DNA of 17,965 nt from Chitinophagaceae bacterium (lineage in GTDB: Bacteria; Bacteroidota; Bacteroidia; Chitinophagales; Chitinophagaceae). The translations under genes were made by a program, and so were the position numbers. Under the pieces are notes generated by a model that had not been told where the DNA came from, did not search any database, and saw only the letters and a list, made by a program, of their open reading frames with translations. This document shows positions 5,297 to 13,200 of this stretch, piece after piece. Position 1 is the stretch's first letter, and the number at the start of each line of letters is the position of its first letter. The DNA lies in the NCBI GenBank assembly GCA_947483345.1, contig CANKNL010000023.1, positions 1-17,965 of the forward strand, in the 5' to 3' direction.

Positions 5297-7165
5297 TTAT
5301 ATTAACTGAGCGGCACATAAGTACCGCCAATCGTAATTTTTATCAGCATGGGCTGCCAGGGGTTCAATTTTTTTATCCAGTGTTTTTTTTGTGAGAATAC
5401 CAGCATCTACGAGTTTTCTTTTTGCTTCATGAATGAATTCATGTAGAATGGGTTCCTGCATCCAGCTTTTTTGCGGGGTTTCAAACCCAATTTTTTCTTT
5501 ACGCCATACAATATCATTCGGCAATTTTTTATCCATGGTTTTGCGTAATAAAAATTTGGTCCAGCCATCATGCATTTTCAATTGTGCCGGTAGTGAAAAG
5601 ACAAATTCCACCAGTTCATGGCTTAAAAAAGGCAAACGTACCTCTCTGCCGTGTGCCATACTGTTCCTGTCGGCATAGCGGAGAAGTTCTTCAAGCCCCA
5701 TTTTGGTTGTATTAAAATGCAGGATATCATTTAGCTTGGTTACAATAGGTTTATGAATGCCCTGCCACTCCTGATGTTTCAACAAGTTTAAAAAATCAAT
5801 ACTGATATCGGGATGTGAAATGGTTTTTCTGTATTCCATTTTTTCTAAGTGCATAGCCGCATGCGAAGGCAGAAAAGCGGCAAAATAATTTTTGATATCC
5901 CAGCGAAAAGGTTGATTGTTTTTACGAAATAAAAGTCGTTCAATTTGTGTGGCACCTAGTTTATGCCTGCTTAGTACTTCCTGAAGATACCAGTGAATAT
6001 ATTTTGGATAGCCCGCCAAAATTTCGTCAGCACCCTGGCCATCCAGCAAAACTTTAACCTGGTTTATTTTAGCCAGTTCAAAAACTTTGTATTGGGCAAA
6101 GATACCCGATGATTGAAAAGGCTCTTCCTGATGATAACAAAGTTTTTCAAAATCGTGTATTAAATCAAAAGCATTGGGTTCTGTTTGGTGATTCGTGTTA
6201 TTTACCTGTTGAGTAAATGACTGAATGTACTTTGATTCATCATGTATAAAACCCGGAAATACAGCAGAAAAAGTATGCAGGCTATTGTGTTTTTCTGTTG
6301 TATTATTTTGTAGCTGATCTACCATAAATGCTATGGAAGAACTATCGAGGCCGCCGCTTAAACTGGTTCCCAAGGGTACATCGCTGCGCAATCTTCTGTT
6401 TACAGAACGGGTTAACAATTCAGTGAATTTTTCAACCGCATCGGCGATTGACATGTCAATTTTTATTTCTTTGTTAATATGCCAGTACCTGCTTATTTCT
6501 GCGGGCTTATCTGAAGCCGGTTTGCAGGTTAAATAATGTGATGGAGGGAGCGAATAAATATCTTCAAAAAAAGTTTGTTTCTTATTGGTGCAATTTTGAA
6601 CATACCCCAGGGTGATGTAATTGAGCAGCATCTTATTATCTATATGCTTATCAATGCCAATAGCCCAAAGGGCTTTCATCTCACTGGCAAAAATAAAATT
6701 CTCTTCATCTTCATAAAAATAAAATGGTTTTTCGCCAAAGCGGTCCCTGGCTGCAAAGAGTTTTTCTTCTTTTTCGTCCCAGATGGCGAAGGCAAACATG
6801 CCGTCAAACTGTTGCAGGCATTTCTCTCTCCAGTAATCATATGCCGCAACAATCACTTCTGTATCGGATTTGGAAAAAAAGGTATAGCCCTTGTTTTGTA
6901 AAAATGATTTAATCTCCTGATAGTTATAAATTTCACCGTTATGTACAATCTGATAGCGGCTGGCATAACTCATGGGCTGGGTCGCATTTTTACTCAGGTC
7001 AATAATGGCAAGCCGCCGATGCCCAAAATGAACCGTATTTTTTTTGTTACTCCATTGCCCTTCACCATCAGGGCCACGATGGGCAATAGCATCAGTCATT
7101 TTTTTTAAATGTACCGGTGCCATGGCATTAGGGGCTTTTAATAATATTCCTGCAATTCCACACAT
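5297..7165 (-). CDS. asnB: Asparagine synthase (glutamine-hydrolysing)
   Basis: A 622-residue two-domain cytoplasmic amidotransferase. The N-terminal class II glutaminase domain (about 2-200) has the nucleophile Cys2 in MCGIAG, exposed after Met removal, plus HRGPDGEGQW, RRLAIIDLS, HNGEIYNY (75-82), SDTEVI (100-105) and RDRFGEKPFY. The synthetase domain has the ATP pyrophosphatase P-loop SGGLDSS (270-276), then DGQGADEILAGYPKY and LRYADRNSMAHGREVRLPFL. It converts aspartate, glutamine and ATP to asparagine and glutamate, using ammonia channelled between the domains. The length matches the longer AsnB group (TIGR01536), some members of which amidate sugars or peptides in surface-polymer clusters. 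No such cluster adjoins, so free asparagine synthesis is the simplest reading. It begins 42 nt after the DUF2911 gene ends and may be co-transcribed with it. All key residues are intact. Confidence 0.95.
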   Translation of the reverse strand: MCGIAGILLKAPNAMAPVHLKKMTDAIAHRGPDGEGQWSNKKNTVHFGHRRLAIIDLSKNATQPMSYASRYQIVHNGEIYNYQEIKSFLQNKGYTFFSKSDTEVIVAAYDYWREKCLQQFDGMFAFAIWDEKEEKLFAARDRFGEKPFYFYEDEENFIFASEMKALWAIGIDKHIDNKMLLNYITLGYVQNCTNKKQTFFEDIYSLPPSHYLTCKPASDKPAEISRYWHINKEIKIDMSIADAVEKFTELLTRSVNRRLRSDVPLGTSLSGGLDSSSIAFMVDQLQNNTTEKHNSLHTFSAVFPGFIHDESKYIQSFTQQVNNTNHQTEPNAFDLIHDFEKLCYHQEEPFQSSGIFAQYKVFELAKINQVKVLLDGQGADEILAGYPKYIHWYLQEVLSRHKLGATQIERLLFRKNNQPFRWDIKNYFAAFLPSHAAMHLEKMEYRKTISHPDISIDFLNLLKHQEWQGIHKPIVTKLNDILHFNTTKMGLEELLRYADRNSMAHGREVRLPFLSHELVEFVFSLPAQLKMHDGWTKFLLRKTMDKKLPNDIVWRKEKIGFETPQKSWMQEPILHEFIHEAKRKLVDAGILTKKTLDKKIEPLAAHADKNYDWRYLCAAQLI

Positions 7166-7206
7166 AGTGTAAATATTAAAAAAATCAAAGAATACGGGAT
7201 AAGGGT

Positions 7207-7860
7207 TTAATTAAAATTAATGGGTAATACAACTTTTATATCACCCCAGGCCATAATCAAATCACAACCATAGGTTGAATTTTGAAATAGAAGGGTAAAA
7301 TATTCTATTTCAATATTGTTTTTAATAACCGGCACTTCCATGTCAGCGAGGTCTTTTGTTTTATCTATATGTAAACCCCAACTGTACAAGTTTTCGTTAA
7401 TGACTATTTTCCATCTGTCGGGATAAGGTATGCAGTATATAATATAACGGCCAGGCATTAGTTTTTTCCCGTTTATGCTCACGGGTTTAAAAAATTCAAT
7501 TTCGGTGGCTTCGTTGGCGCCTAAACGCCAGACCTGACCATAGCGCTGAATGGGATTTTCGGAAATAGATGAATCTCCAAAAATGATCCTTCCGCTTTTT
7601 TTAGGCCTGCTGTAAATAACCCGCGCAACCGGGTTGGCCATATCGGGCGTCATCATTTTTTGCTTGGGATAGTTTTCCGGAAAATAGCTCATATCCATGG
7701 GCGACCTATCGATTGATAAGATTAAGCTATCATTTACCGATACCGGGATACGCATGGTTTTGATGTCATCAGGTACCGTATTCATCTGTTGCCGGCAGGC
7801 CGTAAATACAAGTACTGAAATCAGGAAGAAAACAATGGGCAATCCGTTTTTTAAAAACAT
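7207..7860 (-). CDS. DUF2911 domain lipoprotein
   Basis: A 217-residue exported protein. Residues 1-21 form a signal peptide with a hydrophobic core and a lipobox-like VFTAC, giving a predicted lipidated Cys22. The DUF2911 domain spans about 50-215. It is recognised by SPMDMSYFP, the run RVIYSRPKKSGRIIFGDSSI, YGQVWRLGANEATEIEF, then LMPGRYIIYCIPYPDRWKIV and the late WG motif. The family is frequent in Bacteroidota, lies in the envelope, and has no known biochemical role; the tight R-P-x-x-x-G-R-x-I-F-G pattern suggests a conserved binding surface. Asparagine synthase follows 41 nt later in the same direction. No clear TAnnTTTG promoter was found in the 153 nt upstream. The start MFLKNGL is chosen because it gives a standard signal peptide. 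Confidence 0.85.
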   Translation of the reverse strand: MFLKNGLPIVFFLISVLVFTACRQQMNTVPDDIKTMRIPVSVNDSLILSIDRSPMDMSYFPENYPKQKMMTPDMANPVARVIYSRPKKSGRIIFGDSSISENPIQRYGQVWRLGANEATEIEFFKPVSINGKKLMPGRYIIYCIPYPDRWKIVINENLYSWGLHIDKTKDLADMEVPVIKNNIEIEYFTLLFQNSTYGCDLIMAWGDIKVVLPINFN

Positions 7861-7986
7861 GGCGATATTTAATTAAAATACAATTGATAAAATAAATCTT
7901 TCATCAATGATGAGTGATAACTAAAGATACTGAAATCAGGTGTATTATCATTTCGCCTATAAGATAATATACATTTTTATGACAGG

Positions 7987-8017
7987 ATGATTGTATACCT
8001 AGGCGGTATACTATCAT
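7987..8017 (-). terminator. Hairpin at the end of acpH
   Basis: ATGATTGTATACC (7987-7999) and GGTATACTATCAT (8005-8017) pair over 13 positions with one mismatch, around a 5-nt loop. The stem overlaps the acpH stop codon (complement of 8014-8016). There is no strong T-run directly after it on the minus strand, so it may slow decay or weakly terminate rather than act as a classic terminator. Confidence 0.4.
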
Positions 8018-8598
8018 TCATCCAACTGCCCAATGGTAAATTTCTTTAAATCCGGAAAAAAAGCTGCATAGCAAACCTGCATGGCTTTATAGTGATCATT
8101 GAAAATATCAAAAGCTATTTTACATTCGGTAAGATAGGCCGCACGGTGTACCAGCCCTCCGAAACTTTTTTCAATGGCCCAGGTATGCCGGTAATTGTAC
8201 AACCAGTTTTGAGACTGCATATAGGGAAACATTTTTTTAAAGGGGAGTGGAAATAATGTTGCCTGTGGTTCCAGTAATTGATACGTGTTGTCTGCAAAAA
8301 CTTTAAGTGCCAGTTCAGTTTTAAACTCATGCACATCTGTTGCTAAAAAATGGTCATAAACCACATCTGCGAAAGCGCCGGCATATAAGCGGTATTGTGG
8401 TCTGAAAAAAGATTTCAATTCATGTGTTGCCGGATGGGTATCGGTAAAATGATCAATAGCCCGGTGTAATCTGATACCCTTTTGCACTGGCAAGGGATAA
8501 TCAAATTGTTTTTTGCCTTTAATATAATCACTGATCATATTGCCCACCAGTATGTCTGGCTTATTAAAAGAAAGATATGCATGGGCCAGATAATTCAT
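8014..8598 (-). CDS. acpH: Acyl-carrier-protein phosphodiesterase (DUF479)
   Basis: A 194-residue cytoplasmic hydrolase, almost the same length as E. coli AcpH (193). The start MNYLAHAYLS is clearly parallel to MNFLAHLHLA of E. coli. An upstream in-frame ATG at 8658 would add 20 residues with no family similarity, so 8598 is preferred. Family motifs are GNMISDYIKG (about 19-28), GIRLHRAIDHFTDTHP (about 41-56) and DVVYDHFLA (about 79-87), which together supply the His/Asp metal-binding set of this HD-like fold. AcpH removes the 4'-phosphopantetheine prosthetic group from acyl carrier protein, returning apo-ACP. A C-terminal segment ends FTIGQLDE. It is transcribed alone; the next gene downstream, the DUF2911 gene, starts 153 nt away. 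No promoter consensus was recognised upstream. Confidence 0.9.
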   Translation of the reverse strand: MNYLAHAYLSFNKPDILVGNMISDYIKGKKQFDYPLPVQKGIRLHRAIDHFTDTHPATHELKSFFRPQYRLYAGAFADVVYDHFLATDVHEFKTELALKVFADNTYQLLEPQATLFPLPFKKMFPYMQSQNWLYNYRHTWAIEKSFGGLVHRAAYLTECKIAFDIFNDHYKAMQVCYAAFFPDLKKFTIGQLDE

Positions 8599-8936
8599 AC
8601 TGCAGATAAAGATACTCAGTTTATAACAGTTATTGAGATTGAGGATGTAGCCGTGCAATTAATAAAAAGTTAATACCATTTTTACTTTTTAACAGACCCA
8701 CATCATATTTTATAATTTTATTAAGAAATAGCAGCTATGGCAGTACTGTATTGCTGTTTAATGCCCCGAATCACATTTTACCAGCAATGCTTTTTGCCGT
8801 TCATAGGTACATGAACTTGCTTTAACCTACTTCGTCCATATTTACCCATACTGTAATTAACCGCTATTTATTTTTGAGTTGTCATTTAAGTTGTCTGTCA
8901 TGAGGCAACCATTTTAAACAAATAAAAAGTATAGTT
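8599..8936. other. 338-bp intergenic region between divergent genes
   Basis: This AT-rich stretch separates acpH (minus) from the PepSY-like gene (plus). It contains a possible promoter element (8869-8876), a small hairpin (8890-8909) in the leader of the plus-strand gene, and a 25-codon ORF starting at 8736 with no recognisable features. No tRNA, riboswitch or repeat was recognised. Confidence 0.6.
8869..8876 (+). promoter_or_regulatory. Candidate -7 element for the PepSY-like gene
   Basis: TATTTTTG matches TAnnTTTG and lies 60 nt before the ATG at 8937. No TTG box sits at the expected distance upstream, so support is partial. The resulting leader of about 55 nt would contain a 7-bp hairpin (8890-8896 with 8903-8909, one G-T pair). 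Confidence 0.35.
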
Positions 8937-9383
8937 ATGAAAAAGTTCAAAACCGTTTTAACCGCCATGGTCATGCTGTTGTCCATCAGCTCCTTTGCTT
9001 TGGAGCCTGTAAAAGTTACGCCCGTTGTAAAAGCAGCCTTTGAAAATAATTTTTCTAAAGCCACGCTGGTAAACTGGGAAAAGTCAAACGACTTTTATTT
9101 TGCATCCTTTACATTAAATAATGTAAAGGTAGATGCCGCTTACACAGCATCGGGAGAGTTGGTTGGAACCTCCCGGAAAATGTCATCAGATCAGATGCCT
9201 TTGCCTGTTTCGCTGGCCATTACCGAAAACTATGATGGCTACCTGGTTGACAAATCTGTAATTGAATTAACTTTTGAGGGCCTGACCAGGTATTATGTAA
9301 CCGTATCTAACGAAAAGCAAACCATCAAGCTAAAGTGCAGCAGCAATGGAATACTGGAAGTGGAATCAAGAACAAAAAAATAA
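8937..9383 (+). CDS. Small exported PepSY-like protein
   Basis: A 148-residue protein with a clean signal peptide (MKKFKTVLTAMVMLLSISSF, cleavage probably after FALE or FA). The mature part shows two similar alpha/beta repeats. The first runs about 26-75 (VVKAAFENNFSKATLVNWEK, then FYFASFTLNNVKVDAAYTAS). The second runs about 76-148 (LPVSLAITENYDGYLV, then YYVTVSNEKQTIKLKCSSNG). This repeat pattern resembles the PepSY-like/BLIP-like periplasmic proteins that are plentiful, often in paralogous sets, in Chitinophagaceae. No catalytic residues are evident and no function is established. It is monocistronic, followed by a strong hairpin at 9398-9434. A sensor-accessory or inhibitor role is suggested by fold only. 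Confidence 0.75.
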   Translation: MKKFKTVLTAMVMLLSISSFALEPVKVTPVVKAAFENNFSKATLVNWEKSNDFYFASFTLNNVKVDAAYTASGELVGTSRKMSSDQMPLPVSLAITENYDGYLVDKSVIELTFEGLTRYYVTVSNEKQTIKLKCSSNGILEVESRTKK

Positions 9384-9397
9384 AGGAATTGGTTTTT

Positions 9398-9434
9398 AAT
9401 TTAAACCCCCGGTTAACAGCCGGGGGTTTAAATT
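9398..9434. terminator. Bidirectional hairpin between convergent genes
   Basis: A perfect 15-bp stem, AATTTAAACCCCCGG (9398-9412) with CCGGGGGTTTAAATT (9420-9434), and a 7-nt loop. It lies 14 nt after the PepSY-like stop and overlaps the stop codon of the convergent hydrolase gene by 2 nt, so it can serve both. The stem ends AT-rich on both sides, although a long T-tract is missing. Confidence 0.8.
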
Positions 9435-10896
9435 ATTTAAGGCCTTCTGTTTTTATCCAGTCTGCAATGATTGCCAGTGTTGCGATATCAAAACTTTCTT
9501 CCAGATCTCCGTATTCATCAGCTGTACATGTTATACAATGCTGAAATAAATGATTTAATCCCGGCATTTTTATGATCTTAAAATTTTTATTTTTATTTTT
9601 TTCCAAAGCCAGTTTTATCCCGTTTAAATTTTGTGAAGCTGATACCTGTATATCTTTTTCGCCATTTAAAGCGAGTACCGGACAATCGGTTTTAATAAGA
9701 TAATCTTCCGGATTTATTGTCATAAAGTAGTGATACCAGGGACTGATTAATTGTTTCAAAAAAACAGTTGTAAATGTGCTGATGTCTTTTTCATTTTCAA
9801 CGCCTGTCGTATTTTTTATGGTGCCTGCCGTTTTATCTGATTGCCAGTTTTTAAAAACGGCCATTGCATTTTTGGAGGCTGTAACTGAATCTTTGGCATT
9901 GATGATAGCCATAACCAAACTTTTATATAGCGGCCGGTATAGTGCAATATCCGGTTTTGATATGCCTGCTGAAGCCATTACATCTGCACTTTGCTGTTCC
10001 ATCATATCCATGATATTGATACCGGGGCCTGCCAGCAAAACAATGAATTTCACCTCTTTTCTTTTAGCGGCCACCATGGGTGCAATCAGGCCACCTTCAC
10101 TGTGGCCAATTAACCCGATCGTGTTCACATCTACATCTAATCTGGTTTTTAAATAGGCCATGCCTGCTTCCACATCATTTGCAAAATCGGCCGTTGTGGA
10201 CTTACTGAAATCCCCTGTTGTAGTACCCATTTCCCGATCATCAATCCGCAGTACAGCCATGCCCTGGCGGGTGAGGTAATCAGCAATAACGGCAAATGGC
10301 TTATGACCCAAAATGGTTTCATCCCGGTCTTGTTTGCCACTGCCGGTAATTAATATTACAGTGGGATACACGGGCGCTCTGAAATAATTAACATTCGGAT
10401 CGGGCAGGGGTACAGTAAATGTTGCACCAAAATGAATGGATTTATCTGCATTATCATATTCCACATTTTCTGATTTATAAGGGAAAGGCGGCTTAGGTGT
10501 TTGTGGCCTTTTTAATTGATTTGTTGTTAGCACATTGCTGGTCTTCACCAGGTGTAAAGGCAACGCATTATTGCCCTGAAACCAGTTACCACTAAGCTGC
10601 AATTCAGTGTCATTTAATTTGCCTGCATATCTGCCTTTTAAGATCTGCATAATGAGGATCACACTGTCCTCCCTGATCACAACATCGCTGCAGGCCAGGT
10701 TAAAAGCTTTTTGTTTGGGGCTGTCGAAAGTGGCACTGTGCTTACCATTATTGTCTTTGGTAATGTGAAAAATAATGGGTAATTCGGTTCCCTGTATTTG
10801 TAATGTACCTTCCCAATTGCCAACGATGTTTTGTGCCATACAACCGCTAGTTAAAAAAAAGAAGATCAATGGAAAACAAAGTTTAGGCATAGTCAT
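9433..10896 (-). CDS. Exported alpha/beta hydrolase
   Basis: A 487-residue secreted serine hydrolase. Residues 1-22 form a signal peptide ending SGCMAQ; cleavage after AQ is favoured, though TSGC could act as a weak lipobox. An N-terminal beta-rich domain (about 23-120: IVGNWEGTLQIQGTELPI, then LQLSGNW) precedes the alpha/beta hydrolase domain (about 140-485). Catalytic residues are visible: nucleophile Ser266 in GHSEGG, acid Asp415 in LALNGEKD and His449 in GLNHLFQH. An oxyanion-type GSGKQDRDE loop starts near 185. This architecture is common in Bacteroidota secreted esterases/peptidase-like hydrolases; the substrate is unknown. The gene stands alone and converges on the PepSY-like gene. The start could be Met1 or Met3 (MTMPK); both give the same signal peptide. 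Function at the level of hydrolase is firm. Confidence 0.9.
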   Translation of the reverse strand: MTMPKLCFPLIFFFLTSGCMAQNIVGNWEGTLQIQGTELPIIFHITKDNNGKHSATFDSPKQKAFNLACSDVVIREDSVILIMQILKGRYAGKLNDTELQLSGNWFQGNNALPLHLVKTSNVLTTNQLKRPQTPKPPFPYKSENVEYDNADKSIHFGATFTVPLPDPNVNYFRAPVYPTVILITGSGKQDRDETILGHKPFAVIADYLTRQGMAVLRIDDREMGTTTGDFSKSTTADFANDVEAGMAYLKTRLDVDVNTIGLIGHSEGGLIAPMVAAKRKEVKFIVLLAGPGINIMDMMEQQSADVMASAGISKPDIALYRPLYKSLVMAIINAKDSVTASKNAMAVFKNWQSDKTAGTIKNTTGVENEKDISTFTTVFLKQLISPWYHYFMTINPEDYLIKTDCPVLALNGEKDIQVSASQNLNGIKLALEKNKNKNFKIIKMPGLNHLFQHCITCTADEYGDLEESFDIATLAIIADWIKTEGLK

Positions 10897-11140
10897 TATT
10901 TTAATTTCTATAAGTTGACATATTGTAATTGCACAGCCGGATAAAAAACGGTCGATTTTAATTTACCAGGTTCATTTTCTTCTATTTGAAAGTTAACCGA
11001 TATCCATTTAACTTCACATTAAATATAAAATAACGGTTTTGGTATTTGGGTATACTGATTTGGTGAAGTTACTGTTGAAGAGGCGGATATAGAAAAAATA
11101 TAAATGGGTAACGGCCATTGGGTTTATAAATAATTTATTA

Positions 11141-12073
11141 ATGATGAAGACTACTGATAAGATTTATATAGCCGGTCATACCGGTATGGTGGGTTCTGCT
11201 ATACTACATGCGCTGGTTGCCCGTGGCTTTACCAATTTTGTTTACCGCAGTTCAAAGGAACTGGATCTGCGTAACCAGGCAGCAGTAGAAAAGTTTTTCA
11301 GCGACGAAAAACCGCAGTATGTTTTTTTGGCTGCAGCTAAAGTCGGGGGCATTATTGCCAATAATACCTATCGTGCCGATTTTTTATATGATAACCTGAT
11401 GATCAGTAGTAATATAATTCATGCAGCACATAAACATGCGGTTACAAAATTATTGTTTCTCGGCAGCTCATGTATTTATCCTAAGCTGGCCCCTCAGCCT
11501 ATAAAAGAAGAATACCTGTTGACGGGGCCGCTTGAAAAAACAAATGAACCTTATGCCATTGCAAAAATTGCAGGCATTAAACTTTGCGAAACATACCGTG
11601 AACAATATGCCGCAAATTTCATCAGCGTTATGCCAACCAATCTATATGGCAAAAATGATAACTACCATCCCGAAAATTCGCATGTATTACCTGCCTTAAT
11701 TCGTCGGTTTCATGAAGCCAAAATACAGGGACTTACAGAAGTGGTTATATGGGGTTCGGGAAATCCTAAAAGAGAATTTTTATTTGCTGATGATCTGGCA
11801 GATGCCTGTCTTTTTTTAATGGATAACTATAATGAAAAGGAGATTATTAATATTGGCTCTGGTGCAGAACTGACTATAAAAGAACTGGCTTTATTAGTTA
11901 AGGACATAACCGGCTTTGATGGCGAACTTGTTTTTGATACATCCAAACCGGATGGCACAGCCCGCAAGTTGCTGGATGTATCAAAATTAAATAACCTGGG
12001 CTGGCATTATACAACAGAACTAAAAGACGGCATACAATTGGCCTATCAGGATTTTATAAAAAAATATCAATGA
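11141..12073 (+). CDS. fcl: GDP-L-fucose synthase
   Basis: A 310-residue short-chain dehydrogenase/reductase (E. coli Fcl is 321). The Rossmann motif is GHTGMVG at 12-18. The catalytic set is SSC at 109-111 and Y138-x3-K142 in EPYAIAKIAG. The family segment MPTNLYGKNDNYHPENSHV lies at about 164-182, and REFLFADDLADA follows. The enzyme epimerises and reduces GDP-4-keto-6-deoxy-mannose with NADPH to GDP-L-fucose in the cytoplasm. Its product precursor is made by the next gene, gmd, 49 nt downstream in the same direction, so the two form a complete GDP-mannose to GDP-fucose operon. The order fcl-gmd reverses the order found in E. coli (gmd-fcl). Two consecutive ATG codons begin the gene; the first is used here. 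No glycosyltransferase genes adjoin. Confidence 0.95.
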   Translation: MMKTTDKIYIAGHTGMVGSAILHALVARGFTNFVYRSSKELDLRNQAAVEKFFSDEKPQYVFLAAAKVGGIIANNTYRADFLYDNLMISSNIIHAAHKHAVTKLLFLGSSCIYPKLAPQPIKEEYLLTGPLEKTNEPYAIAKIAGIKLCETYREQYAANFISVMPTNLYGKNDNYHPENSHVLPALIRRFHEAKIQGLTEVVIWGSGNPKREFLFADDLADACLFLMDNYNEKEIINIGSGAELTIKELALLVKDITGFDGELVFDTSKPDGTARKLLDVSKLNNLGWHYTTELKDGIQLAYQDFIKKYQ

Positions 12074-12122
12074 TCTGATACAGTTAAAAAAGTTATTATC
12101 ATGATGGCACAAAAAAAATAAT

Positions 12123-13199
12123 ATGAAAACTGCTTTAATTACCGGTATTACCGGTCAGGATGGCGCCTATCTTGCAGAACTGCTGTTAAGTAAGGGCTAT
12201 ATGGTACACGGTATTAAAAGACGCTCTTCGCTTTTAAATACGAATAGAATTGATCATCTGTACCAGGATCCACACGAAAAAAATATCCGATTTAAATTAC
12301 ATTATGGTGAATTAACTGAGGGCCCTAATTTGATCAGTATTATTCAGGATACAAAACCCGATGAAATTTATAATCTGGGAGCCATGAGCCATGTAAAAGT
12401 GAGTTTTGATATACCCGAATACACTGCCAATGCTGATGGTATTGGTGTTTTACGCCTGATGGATGCACTTCGGATTTTAGGGATGGAGAAAACCACAAAA
12501 ATATATCAGGCTTCTTCATCAGAATTGTATGGCCTGGTACAGGAAGTGCCGCAAACTGAAACAACGCCATTCTATCCGAGAAGCCCATATGCCGTTGCAA
12601 AATTATATGCTTACTGGATTGTAGTAAACTACCGCGAAGCCTATAATATGTTTGCCTGTAACGGCATTCTTTTTAATCACGAAAGTCCGCGGCGGGGTGA
12701 AACTTTTGTAACCCGAAAAATTACCATGGCCGTTGCTGCCATTGTACATGGTTTGCAGGATACATTGTACCTGGGCAACCTGAATGCACAACGTGATTGG
12801 GGACATGCCAAAGATTATGTGGAAGCCATGTGGTTAATGCTGCAGCAGGATAAACCAGAAGACTTTGTAATTGCCACCGGTACAACAACTACCGTAAGAG
12901 ATTTTGTAATAATGGCGTTTAAAGAAGTTGGGATTGAATTAACTTTTACCGGCGAAGGCCCTGCAGAAAAAGGAATTATTGCAGCTTGTAATCACGCCGA
13001 TTATCAACTGCCTATTGGCAAAGAAGTTGTGGCTGTTGATCCCGATTATTTTAGACCAACAGAAGTTGAACTGTTAATTGGTAATGCCGATAAAGCAAAA
13101 GCAAAGCTGGGTTGGGCACCAACTTATACATTGGCAGAAATTATTAATGAAATGGTTACTGCAGATGTAAAACTCGTTAAGAAATCATTATTGAAATAG
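12123..13199 (+). CDS. gmd: GDP-mannose 4,6-dehydratase
   Basis: A 358-residue extended SDR enzyme (E. coli Gmd is 373). The NADP-binding motif is GITGQDG at 8-14, followed by the family's KRRSS (about 32-36). The active site is SSSELYG (131-137, with Glu134) and Y156-x3-K160 in YPRSPYAVAK; NHESPRRGETFVTRKIT is a further Gmd signature. It removes water from GDP-D-mannose to give GDP-4-keto-6-deoxy-mannose, the first step to GDP-L-fucose, completed by fcl just upstream. It is cytoplasmic; products are used for fucosylated capsule, lipopolysaccharide or glycoprotein glycans made elsewhere in the genome. Its stop codon is separated by 1 nt from the stop of the convergent M28 peptidase, with no intervening terminator, so overlapping transcripts are likely. 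Confidence 0.97.
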   Translation: MKTALITGITGQDGAYLAELLLSKGYMVHGIKRRSSLLNTNRIDHLYQDPHEKNIRFKLHYGELTEGPNLISIIQDTKPDEIYNLGAMSHVKVSFDIPEYTANADGIGVLRLMDALRILGMEKTTKIYQASSSELYGLVQEVPQTETTPFYPRSPYAVAKLYAYWIVVNYREAYNMFACNGILFNHESPRRGETFVTRKITMAVAAIVHGLQDTLYLGNLNAQRDWGHAKDYVEAMWLMLQQDKPEDFVIATGTTTTVRDFVIMAFKEVGIELTFTGEGPAEKGIIAACNHADYQLPIGKEVVAVDPDYFRPTEVELLIGNADKAKAKLGWAPTYTLAEIINEMVTADVKLVKKSLLK

Positions 13200-13200
13200 G

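Noticed and set aside
8115..8336. Second minus-strand ORF inside acpH in another frame
   Set aside because: It lies wholly inside acpH in a shifted frame, and acpH carries clear family motifs.
8599..8658. Upstream in-frame start adding 20 residues to AcpH
   Set aside because: The extra residues have no family similarity, while the internal MNYLAHAYLS aligns with the E. coli AcpH N-terminus and gives the normal length.
8736..8813. 25-codon ORF in the 338-bp intergenic region
   Set aside because: No ribosome-binding context, promoter or recognisable peptide features; expected by chance at this length.
11141..13199. fcl-gmd as part of a capsule or O-antigen gene cluster
   Set aside because: No glycosyltransferase, flippase or polymerase gene is in the window; only the nucleotide-sugar pair can be supported.
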